Shown here: positions 1-9,072 of the stretch, one piece after another
Position numbering within the stretch: the first letter of the stretch is position 1
Layout: the number at the start of each line of letters is the position of its first letter
Made by a program: the position numbers and the translations under genes
Assembly (NCBI GenBank): GCA_001584585.1
Contig: LSYV01000033.1
Span: 324,890 to 341,957, forward strand
Source of the DNA: Gonium pectorale
Taxonomy: Eukaryota > Chlorophyta > Chlorophyceae > Chlamydomonadales > Volvocaceae
Direction: 5' to 3'
Length of the DNA stretch: 17,068 nucleotides
Notes under the pieces: generated by a model
Seen by the model: only the letters and a program-made list of their open reading frames with translations
Told to the model about the DNA's origin: nothing
The model's database searches: none

Positions 1-2314
1 CCCCCGCCGGCACGCACTACCGCGGCCTCAACACCGTGTTCGACGACTACGCCTGGCTGGACGACGGCAGCCTGGTGGCGGCGGTGCTGCCGCGCGGGCT
101 GGGGTCGCCGCCGGTGCGGCCGCCGCTGCCGCCGGGGCCCAAGGTCAGCGACAACACGGCGGGGCGGAAGGCGCAGAACCGCACCTGGCCCGACCTGCTG
201 CGGGTGAGAGTTGGGGGTGGAAGGGGGGAAGGAGTGGCGGGGTGGCGGGTTGAATAGAGCAACTGGGTGCTGCGCGGGGGTGAGGGGGGTGATGAGGGCC
301 AGGCATAGGGGAAGGCGTCCTCACTAGAGGGGCCTTTGCGCGCGTGAATAGGGTGTGTGCGCAGGGGCGAAAGTGACGCTGCGGTATCGTAGCTGGGCTG
401 CGGCAACGGAGCTGGGGCAACGTAGCCGGGCTGCGCTGGTGTGCGATGCGGCGCATGGCAGCGCCCGCACCCCGCACCAGACCCCGCACCTCACCCTGCA
501 CCCCCGCAAGCAAGAGGGAAAGTGGGGACTGAGCATCGCCTTGTCGCCCGCGCCCTCCCCGCCTTCCCCACCCCGTTTCCCAACCCCACACCACAACTGC
601 ACGAAGACACGCGCAGGGACGCCCACGGCGTGGCTCTGGTGGCCCCTCACCCCCTCCGCAACCCCTTCTCTACATTACCCGCCGCCCCACGCCTTCTTAT
701 CCCGTATGCTAGTCGGTGTCCGCAACGCGACCCGTTTTCCTTCCGTCTCTCACCCTCAGAACGGGCGAGCGGATCTGGCGCCCAGCCCGTTGTTTTCCAA
801 GCCCTTCTCCTCCTGCCCCCTTGAACAATACCCCCTAGTCCGCTTTCCAACGTCCCCCCTCGCCCCTCCCCGGGACTGAAATTTCCCCGCCGCTCCCACA
901 CACCCGCCCCCAGGACGACCACGACATTGCGCTGTTTGAGTACTATGGCGTGTCGGAGCTGCTGCTGCTGGACGTGGCTTCGGGCCAGGCCACCACTATC
1001 GACCAGCCGCGGATGTACATCGAGTGGGTGGGGGAGGGCGGGGCGGATAGGGGGGCGTGTCTTGTATAGCTGAGGCCTGGACCGTGGGGCGGGGACTGCT
1101 GGGAGCGGGCTGTGTGTAGGGGTGTAGGGCTGGTTGGCGGGCGTACGGGGGAGGGAGCGGTGAAGGGTGGAGCGGGCAGCGCTCACCGAGTGATACCTCC
1201 ACCTCGGCCGCAGCCGGCACCATCCGGTGGAAACCCCCACCCGCCCCGCCCTCTAACCTCCCCCCTCCTGCCCCCCCCCCACACACGCCGGCCCCCGCAG
1301 GGTGGACCCCTCCCCCGACGGCCGCTACATCATCGTCACGTGGCTGGAGAAGCCGTACAATACGGCAGTACCGTGCGGCAGGTTCCCGCGCCCCACGCAG
1401 CTGTGGCGGCGGGACGGGACGCTGGTGGGGCGGGAGGGCGCGTCTGTGTGTGGGGGGTGTGGGAAGCGGAGGGGGAGGGGGTCGGGGCTGGGGCAAGGGC
1501 GGTGAAGGACGGAGGGGGGAGGGCGGGATTGCTCCCTAACGGTGTATTGGATTTGTGCACGCATCCCCAGGAGGGGCGGGGGCAAGACTAGTGTGGCTGC
1601 GCGACTCCATTGGGCTGGGGCCCGGCGGCCCGATGATGGATTCCGCGGGCGCGAGCCCACCCCCGGGGGCGGGGTGGGCGGATGTACACACGCGGGAGGC
1701 TGTGGGATTTGGAGTACGACGACGGAGTTACGGAATGAAAACCCATATGTAGACTTCGCCGGCTCTTTGGCTGGGAGGGGCCATCCCCCGCGCCGGCGCC
1801 TTGCACCTTGCACCACCTAAACCCCGCCAACCCTAGGGCCCCCCACTCCCGGCCGACCCGCGGGTCGCCCTCGCTCCAGGTCCGCGAGCTGGTGTATGGG
1901 GGGGCTGTCTGGGCTGGCTTGCTTCCTGGGGGCGCCGCTGCAGCAGCCCGCGCACTCCCCTCCGCCGACCCGAACCCCGACGCCCCGACGCCCGGGGACG
2001 TTCGCGTCGTGGACCCCTGGATCCGTTTCGTGTTGTGGATCCTGGCCAGTCGTACCCCCGGGGCCCGATTTTGTTTGGTCACTTACGCCTGGGTGGTTCA
2101 GGACGGCATGCGCCTCGGGCCATTCCAGTGAGAACGTGTTTTCCTATTTTAACCCCGCCACCACGTCGGGCTGTATAGCGGCCAGGACGCTCGCTTTTGC
2201 AGCGCTTCGGTGCCGTACGGACGTAGATTTGAATCCGCGCATGCTTTTGTTCCGTATAGGGGCATCACATGGCGCAACGACGCGCCGGCCGAGATCTACT
2301 GGATTGAGGCGCAG
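1..2314 (+). pseudogene. CGEP: Glutamyl endopeptidase (S9D, chloroplast CGEP-like), truncated at both ends
   Basis: CGEP is a stromal serine peptidase of the prolyl-oligopeptidase clan that cleaves after Glu. It has an N-terminal beta-propeller and a C-terminal alpha/beta-hydrolase domain. Seen here: exon 1-203 (runs off the left edge; VFDDYAWLDDGSLVAAVLP, then TWPDLLR), exon 914-1023 (LFEYYGVSELLLLDVASGQ), exon 1301-1424 (VDPSPDGRYIIVTW, then VPCGRFPRPTQLW), a possible exon from 1880 (VREL) and exon ~2260-2314 (GITWRNDAPAEIYWIEAQ). The first three splice in phase with canonical GT/AG sites, and their order matches the plant CGEP propeller. The ~20 residues expected before GITWR (plants: LPLAEDIPIA-like) are not recognisable. 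The ~600 residues after WIEAQ, including the GHSYGA nucleophile region, are missing from the window. Family assignment is strong. Calling it a pseudogene is inference; a locally rearranged assembly would look the same. Confidence 0.7.
1425..2259 (+). other. Intron-like or inserted segment interrupting the CGEP-like gene
   Basis: Between the exon ending PTQLWRRDGTL (1424) and the exon reading GITWRNDAP (2260) lie 835 bases that should hold only about 60 coding bases plus introns. A plausible acceptor at 1878-1879 (tcgctccag) opens VREL, which fits the family sequence, but the open frame then runs into a non-family sequence to a stop at 2129-2131. From about 1980 to 2260 the GC content is visibly lower than in the surrounding introns and codon choice is irregular. 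A second acceptor (cttttgcag) precedes 2203, giving SVPYGRRFESAHAFVPY in frame with GITWR; this may be a diverged exon 5' end. Its exact structure cannot be settled from sequence alone. Confidence 0.4.
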
Positions 2315-2600
2315 GTGGGTGGAGGAGCCGTGCGGGGGGAGGCCAGGGGGCGGGGCGGAGCGTCTGCTTGCGCGGGGGGGGGCAGGAACGGGGAACCGCG
2401 GAAGGGGGGTAGGGAGGGTCCTTCTCCCAGCCCCTCATGCCGCTGACCACCCGCCTGGCCGCCGGCTCTGGCACATTTGCAGCCCCCACATTTCACCCGC
2501 CCCTTGCCGGCCCTCCCGCGCACCCCTTCTTCGCGCATCCCAAACAGACACCCGTCTCCCTCCATCCCGCCGCGGTTGTGCTGCCTTCGGCCACCCGCAG

Positions 2601-2682
2601 GTACGCTGGCTACGGCCGCCTGGACCCCAACTGCAGCATGAACGACACGGCGGGCGGCGCGGACGGCTCGGCAAGCGAGTGA
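2601..2682 (+). CDS. Terminal coding-like exon of uncertain parentage (YAGYGRLDPNCSMND...)
   Basis: After a C-rich tract and the acceptor ccacccgcag, one frame reads R-YAGYGRLDPNCSMND and ends ADGSASE-stop at 2680-2682. Almost every codon ends in G or C (TAC GGC CGC CTG GAC CCC AAC TGC AGC), as in the genuine exons here, so I think it is or was translated. It needs two bases of a codon from the exon before it. The upstream exon ending at 2314 closes in phase 0, so the two cannot be joined directly. The frame that would follow from phase 0 (VRWLRPPGPQ...) has poor codon use. It does not resemble any part of the S9 catalytic domain that I know. It may be the 3' end of a different gene fused by rearrangement, or an intermediate exon may have been lost. 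I do not recognise the protein. Confidence 0.4.
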
Positions 2683-2898
2683 CCCGTGGGACTGTACGGG
2701 CGGGAGGGCTGAGTGCGATGGAACCGAGAGGAACGCGGCACAGCACCTCACGGGCGCGCTGTGGGCGAGCAAAGCGCAGCGAGCGTAGGTTGTAGTGGCG
2801 TGAGCAGGTGTGGCCGCAAAAAGAGAGAGGCGGTTGAGAGGGCAGGTCCCGAAGAGACAGACCGCGCGCAAGGGAGGGACACACTGTTGCGTCGTGTG

Positions 2899-2903
2899 TG
2901 TAA
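2899..2903 (+). terminator. Candidate TGTAA polyadenylation signal for gene 1
   Basis: TGTAA is the usual poly(A) signal of Chlamydomonas-type algae. This copy lies about 217 bases past the stop at 2682. A second copy is at 3108-3112. Confidence 0.45.
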
Positions 2904-3249
2904 AGAAGAGGACACGCACACCTGCGGTGTGGCTTGTCATGTTTAAACGGAGACACCACAAACGCAGGATGCCAATGATCAGTTCACTCTCGCATTTGCA
3001 GGATGGCTGCGGTGCCGTTCGGTGCACAATACACTTCAGGTATTGAACATAGGATGGAATGTCGGCCAATGGCGGTCGAATGTGGAGACGGAGGCCGGGT
3101 GGTGGCGTGTAAATGTGCATGTGCTGGTGTCTATGGAGGAATCCCGTCATGGCCTTGGTCACTGCTGCGTGCTGCCCAGGCCCTCCCCCATACCGGCCGG
3201 CATACTGCCCCTGGTATGCAAGCCACGGCACGTACATTGAAGGCGTATG

Positions 3250-3254
3250 TTACA
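3250..3254 (-). terminator. Candidate TGTAA polyadenylation signal for gene 2
   Basis: TTACA on the plus strand is TGTAA on the minus strand. It is the first copy I found downstream of gene 2's stop (3915), giving a 3' UTR of about 660 bases, long but normal for these algae. Confidence 0.4.
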
Positions 3255-3721
3255 GCACGCTGCACATCGGAGAGGCCACGTGCTCCAGGAACTAGCACGG
3301 AAAAGCTCTCAAGCAGCGCCATTGACCTTAGCATTTGTCTCTGTACCATTCCCATACCAATAATGATAAGGGTCCTTATGAGGACGGCCGGAGCATCACC
3401 ACGACGGTGGACCAGGAAACACCAGGAAGCACATGTATTGTCGTAGTATGACAATATACCTAAAACCTTCATCATCTCAGCCCTGCACTTAGAATGGCAT
3501 AGCCTACTCCCCTTCCCCGCCACATACGTGGTCCTCCTACATCTCGTGACTGCGCTCAGTAGCACGATCCTGCAACGCGCACACCTGCGCTATCTACAGA
3601 CACGGGCGGTTCAGATGAACGAGACCGGGTGGTTGTCCGCGTCGTAGAGGGTAACTATCGCCCACTCCTGCCATCCGTGCACCCAATTGCAGTGATTATA
3701 ATGTACCGCGCTCCAGCCCCG

Positions 3722-3865
3722 CGCCCCGGCCTGTGATTGCATCTCACGGCCAGCACCCCGGCGCAGCAGGCCTTCGGACCACGCCCCGTATCACGGCTCC
3801 ACACCCCGGCCCGTGATGACATGTCACGGACAGTACCCCGACCCGGCAGGCCTTCGAACCAGGCC
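3722..3865. repeat. Two-copy imperfect direct repeat, 64-base unit, 80-base period, with dyad symmetry
   Basis: Unit 1 is 3722-3785 and unit 2 is 3802-3865. By hand alignment they agree at 52 of 64 positions with no gaps. A 16-base spacer (3786-3801) separates them. Each unit carries an inverted repeat: GGCC-T-GTGA / TCACGGCC at 3728-3736 and 3744-3751 in unit 1, and CCGTGA / TCACGG at 3811-3816 and 3824-3829 in unit 2. Both lie 50-195 bases past gene 2's stop, so they would be transcribed as 3' UTR hairpins of that gene. Confidence 0.8.
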
Positions 3866-3914
3866 TTATCAAGGCCGATGGTGTTCCTGCAACGCTCCAG
3901 ATGGCAAGGAGCGC

Positions 3915-6900
3915 TCACTCGAAGCGCTTGTACTTGCCGGTGGCGACGGGGAGGCCGCGCAGGACCACGCGCTGAGGCGACTCGCTGACCGCGCCGGTCT
4001 CGCCGAATCGGAGGTGACGTCCCTGCAAGTGCATGGGTAGGAACGGGATGACGTTGACATCAGTACATTTGGCATCGTTGGATGACAAGGGACCACAATA
4101 ATCCGGACAGATACCAGCCTGGCAGCACCGCACGTCTCACGCCTTATATAATCCAAGTGACCTATGGGTCCGCATGTCGACGACTGACCACTTACCTTGG
4201 GAGCGGGGAGGCCGCGCAGGGGCATCGGGCCGTTCTTGGGTGCCGCAACCTCGAGCCCGGCCATAGCCGCCGTCAGCTCGTTCTCCTGGGCCTGTGAAAC
4301 ATGTGAAACATGGTTGGGTTATTCCATGCTCAACGCCCATTTCTTCCAACCCGTGGCCGTGACGTTGCGTGTCTCACCTCATTGTACTCGGCCTCAATGT
4401 CGCTGCCCTCGTCGTCGACCGGTAGGGGCAGCTCCGTCTCCTTGACGTTGGGCGTCAGCTTGGAGCTGCGCACCTCTGCCAGCCCGACATCCTGCAGCGG
4501 ATGGGGGAGACGGTGAACCGTAGGGCGATGGACTCGTCGTGAGATAGGAATAGACTATTTACACCGTTCGGCTCTTGGACCTTACGAGCACAAATCAAGC
4601 GAGGCCGCATACATACCTTGCCCTTGGCCTTCTTGGCCGTGAGCTCCTTGACCTCCTTCTTAAGCTGCCGCAAGGACCTGTCGGCGCAATTGAAGGGCGG
4701 AAGAAGGATTCTCGGTGATATTTGGCCCCACCTAAAACAGAAACCCTGCCAACGAACGCTACGTACACACATGTGGGCATGTGGGCAGAAATGCCAAACA
4801 AGATAGCACCCACCTGGGGTCGTAGCTGCTTGCGTCCACCTTGCTCTTCACGGTCTTGGCAGTCTTGACGGCGAACGCATGGGTGGTCTGGAGGTAGCCC
4901 GGGGTGGAGGCTGTGCCGGTCTCCGTGGCGTGGATGGCCTTGAGCCGCTCGGCGGCCTGCAGGCACAGCAATCATCTCAGAAACGTTAATCGCACTGGAT
5001 TTAAACGGCATCAATATACGGCAGCATTCTAGTGCAGGACCTACAAGCATGAACTTTAGGCCCACGCGACCTTCCCACCTGCGCGCGGCGCTGCTCAGCG
5101 GCAGCCGAGGCCGTTGGAGCGACGGCGGCGTCGCTCGCCTGCTCCATCATCGCGTCCTCGGCAGGCTGAGACGGCGCCGAAGACTCCGCGGCGACAGTCT
5201 CAGCGGTCTCCGTTTGTGGTTGGGCGCGGGCCGTGGCCGGGCGGTACGGCGTGGGCACGACCTGGATACAGAGAATGAATTGAGTTGCTAATATGTGCAT
5301 AAAGGAGCATCATGTGCATGAAGGACCGTATCGAAATGTGTGTGGCATGCATTCGTTGGAATGCCATATCGTTCACATGGCTTGCATGATTGTATCATCA
5401 TGCTGCTGAGGAGCGTGGGGATCCCCAGTCATTAGCCCATGGTTCATGCCGCACAAGAATGCCCCGACGCACATGAATGCCGAGATCCGGGGGGGCGCCG
5501 GCTCCCAATCCCCCTACCCCTAGCAGAGCTGTCCAGCATTCAAGAGAGGTGGTTCACGGTATCCCTGACTCACCTCCTTGCGCTGCGGCGCTGCGCTGCG
5601 GGGCCCCTCCGGGGTGTGGATGGACACGCGCTTAACAGACTTAGCTCCCGCCGCTGCGTTGGTGGGCGCTACGGGTGTCGCTTTTGAGGAAGTCAGCGGC
5701 TGGCTCTGCGCGGGCTTCGACACGGCCGCTGCGGTAACTGGAGTCTTGTTGTAGCGCGATTCCACGTGGACGTAGGGGCTGACGGCCTTTGCAGCGCCCG
5801 GCGTGACCGGCTTCAGCACAGGCGTGGGCTTGGAGCCGGGCGTGGGCTTGGCGCCCGGCGTCTTTGGGCGCATGGAAGAGCCCGGGAGCGGGCTGCGAGA
5901 GGACATCACCGACTTGGAAGAGGTCTGCGCGGCAATTGGCGTGGTAGCCACTGGCGCCGCCTCGGGCTCTGAAGCGTGGATGGGCTCCCCGGACAGGCTA
6001 ATGGGCGAAGCTGTCTGCTCCTGTTCCATCGCGTCGGTCTGTACAGGGTATAAGGTGGCGGGTGGCATGCGGGCTCAATCCTCACTGCGCAAAAGGTACA
6101 GGTGTAAACTCAGAGCAACATCAAGGCACAATCGACATATGCGTCCCCGTGGCCCGGGAACCGGGCTGTGTGCAACATGGTGTCTGCTGCAGAGCAAACA
6201 GTCCTTGTCATAGGGGCCCCGTCATTTTGATGTTGAGGCTGCTGAACCTATATCTGCCCTTTACCCGCCTCGCCGTCCAACTTGAATCCCCCGTCACCTC
6301 TATATCCCCTATGAAGTTACACCCACCGCATCAAAGGCCGAGGGCGTGGTGGGCAGCTGCGAGAGCGCCTCGGCGGCGGCGGCGATACCGCACTGCAGCG
6401 GTGTGTTGGCCAGGGTCCACGTGGGAACAGGCCCAACCTCCGGAGTGCAAGCTGGCGCGCGGGGATGGGTGTCCTCGCCTGGAGTCGCCGCAGCGGCGTG
6501 CATGGGCGGAGGGATGCTGCCAGCCTCCTCCATGGGGCTGAGAGACGGCTGCATGTACGGGCTGCTGTTGATGGCGGGGGCCACGAGGCCCTGCAGCGAG
6601 GGCGAGTCCACGCACGGCGCTCCACCTACGGAAACGCGGGGATCACGAAGCAACCGCGGAAACGGTGAGGTGCAAAGAGTGGCCATGGGACAAGGGGTAA
6701 CTGAACATTTACGGGCTAGGGAGACGAATGCCCGCCCACAAGCCTTGCAACAGGTGGCAGTACAGTGTGTCGAGGTTAGGGATCGTGGATCCCTCACACT
6801 CACCAAAGCCCTGGAAGCTGACGTTGGATGAGCGCGGCACACCGGCGGCAGCGGAGTGTGGCACACTGCCGGGAGGGCCGAACATGATGGGCGACGGGTC

Positions 6901-8428
6901 GCTCGGCAGCGGAGTGGAGCGACGGTCCGACACGAAGGTCAGCGGGGTCTCAGCGCCTCCATCCCCCATGTCGGCATCCATCATGTCGTCTTCTCCCTGC
7001 TCGGCAGGCTCGTCCTCCTGCTGCACCGGCGCGGGAGTAAGCGCGGCGTGCTCTTGGGAGAGGCTGATGGGCGATCCTGCGAGCGCCTCGTCGGCAGGCA
7101 CCTCCACGCCCTCCACCGCGGTGTCATCCATCTCGGGGGCCGCGAGCGGCGTGGCGGGGAAGCTGGCCATCATGGGCGAGGGCTCGGGCTGCACGGTGGG
7201 AATTCGCAAGGGTGTAGGAGCGTCATTCAGCATGGGGTCAGCCACGACCTCTGGAGTCTTGGACGTGCGAAGCCTAGCTATGCTGAAGACGCAGATATTA
7301 ACCGAATTGTTCTGTTCTGTACGGAAATGTCAGTAGTATGTCCCTAGTTGATGCCCAGCGTGGAAGATGCATGGACTGTACGGCTTACACGCTCAGTCCG
7401 CATATAGGTGAGGTTATCTTCTGTAAAGTTCCACAGTGCAGGTTGGTACAAGTTGGCAATCTAACATGACAAGACCCCTACCTCAATGTGGTTGTAGTCG
7501 CTCATGTAAGAAGCTGGCGTCGCAGCAGGCAGCGGGCTGGCGACAGGCGCCGGCGACGGTGCAGCTCCGCCGACGGCTGGCATCCCTATGACGAGAGGGC
7601 TGGCAGCGATCGGCAGAGGACCTGGAGACATGGCAGCTGGCGGAGGCGAGGCGACGGGTGCCTCGTGGTTGAAATCCATCTGGAAGGGGCTGGCAGCGAT
7701 GGGCTGTGGGCTGGCCATCGCTGCGAGCGGGCTGGGCGTCAGCATGTCGTTCTGCTGCGCAACTGCGAAGAGAGGGTACTGCCGCAGCGCGCCATCGGCG
7801 GTGTCCTGCGGCATCGCCTCAGCTTCCTGAGGCGGCGGCTGCGGAGTCGTCAACGCGTCCGGGACGGGCGCTGCAGCCACGGCGTCATCGGACATGGCCG
7901 GCTGCCTGATGACGATAGGCGATGCCATCAGCACCTCAGCCTCGTCGCCTAGGTTGCGAGTGGGCTTGGGGGAGCTGGGAGCGGGCTGTTCGTCTACGGC
8001 CGGGGCGGAAACGGGCTCCTCGGCAGCGACGGCCATCGGGGCGACTTCGGCCTCCATCTCTGCGGTAGGCGCACCCTGCGAAGAACACAAACGGCCTCGT
8101 TAAGCCAAGCGAAAAACATTTATAAGAAGCCAGAGGAGTATCAAGCGCACCTGCTGCTCAAAATCCAGTTGCCTCTGCTCGGTAGGCCGCGGCGAGGGGG
8201 ACTGCTCCTGCGCGGCAGCAGCCGCCTTGCGACGGCCACCAGTCCTACCAGCAGTCTTGCTTGCAGTCTTGGGTGCCTCCATGGGTGCAGCCACCGCTGT
8301 TCAGGATACAAAGGAAGTTGTTCACGATGCCCTCTCTCGATAGCAACCCCATACGCGTGACAAGCGAACTCACGCGTGGCGCCGAGGGCCTTGGCCCGGC
8401 TCCTTGTCATCCGACCGCCGGTCTCCAT
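3915..8428 (-). CDS. Large Ser/Thr-Pro-rich, probably disordered nuclear protein, 12 exons, about 905 aa; family not recognised
   Basis: Exons on the minus strand: 8428-8374, 8296-8151, 8075-7482, ~7257-6804, 6625-6327, 6038-5574, 5261-5079, 4956-4814, 4677-4617, 4491-4378, 4291-4196, 4022-3915 (TGA at 3917-3915). All junctions keep phase with GT/AG sites except the acceptor of exon 4. The natural sites near 7274-7283 are out of phase, so I use 7257, or a small exon near 7390-7420 may exist. The start is the ATG giving METGGRMTRSRAKALGA; TRSRAK and the basic stretch to GGRRK (about residues 35-42) could be nuclear-localising. Residues ~68-670 are Pro/Ala/Ser-rich with many SP and TP sites. 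ASPIVI (~119), SPLVI (~226), GSPISLS (~327) and ASPISLS (~527) look like one repeated short motif. A basic helical stretch (LRQLKKEVKELTAKKAKGK, ~782-800) and a tail ending ATGKYKRFE follow. There is no known domain, signal peptide or membrane segment. The SP/TP density suggests a CDK-type substrate; that is inference. Confidence 0.8.
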
Positions 8429-9072
8429 GGCTTAACTTGCTAGTTCAACTTGGGCAGCTCGATCAGGGGTTGTCCAGCAAGCACAAACTTTAGGAACGGA
8501 ATATAACTGCACAGTCACAAATGAGCGCGAGGTTCGGTGAGCGTGAGACGGCGGAGTTTTATAAGTTCAAAACATGGATCCTGTCGTATCGGTGTTTCAT
8601 TTCCTATGCTAGAGGTGCGTCCCCTTCGCCGCTTCCTACGTGCCTGACCTGTCAAATGCTGGGCACAGTGCCGCATATATGCTGCAAGCGAAAGCATGCA
8701 CCGTTTGTCTTAGCACTGTTTGCCATTCTTTGTCCACAATGACTTCTTTTGTGCAATAACTGTCTGGCCCCTCAATTGGCATGCATGAGCTCTAGGGCGT
8801 TTCCCTGTGCTCGTGAGCCGCGAACGCACTTTGTCTCTGCCCAACAAGCATGCGGTTCCAATCGAATGCTGACCAAAACGAAAAGACTTCGCAGTTCATT
8901 GCTAGGCGCATATACCTTGTACCGCAAGAACCCAAATGAAGAGAGCGGGAAAGGGACCCCGGTTCGTCCTGTAACCAGGAGTATGTAACCTGCGCATCGC
9001 CAAACACCGACTTCGCTCCCAAACGCCTGCCGGCTCGCATTGGGGAGTGTTGCACTTGCTCCCATTCCAGCG
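8429..9072. promoter_or_regulatory. Divergent promoter spacer between gene 2 (-) and gene 3 (+)
   Basis: These 644 bases separate two oppositely transcribed start codons and must carry both promoters and 5' UTRs. GC content is lower than in the genes. The minus-strand TATA box is clear. On the plus strand I see only weak TATA-like sequence (catatacc near 8909-8916). Short open frames on both strands lack the local codon bias and are not called. Confidence 0.6.
8557..8563 (-). promoter_or_regulatory. TATA box candidate for gene 2
   Basis: The minus strand reads ACTTATAAAACT here, a good TATAAAA element about 130 bases upstream of the gene 2 ATG (8428). That leaves room for a 5' UTR of about 100 bases. 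Confidence 0.5.

Larger units (their letters stand above)
2683..3914. other. Convergent 3' region between gene 1 (+) and gene 2 (-)
   Basis: No coding segment is convincing here. Open frames of 70-150 codons on both strands lack the G/C-ending codon pattern. The region holds the presumed 3' UTRs of two convergent genes: plus-strand TGTAA signals at 2899-2903 and 3108-3112, a minus-strand TGTAA at 3254-3250, and a 64-base imperfect duplication at 3722-3865. Base composition is nearer balanced than in the genes. Confidence 0.6.

Noticed and set aside
1896..2795. 299-codon plus-strand open frame
   Set aside because: It crosses intron-like sequence and reads the 2601-2682 exon in a frame with poor codon use. 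It is most likely a chance frame.
2296..3237. 313-codon open frame on the minus strand
   Set aside because: It lies antisense to exon 2601-2682 and over the 3' flank. Its codons lack the G/C-ending bias and no family motif is seen. GC-rich DNA yields such frames by chance.
5293..5325. 14-base direct repeat ATGTGCAT[A/G]AAGGA in an intron
   Set aside because: Two short copies 19 bases apart with one mismatch inside an intron; no sign of function.
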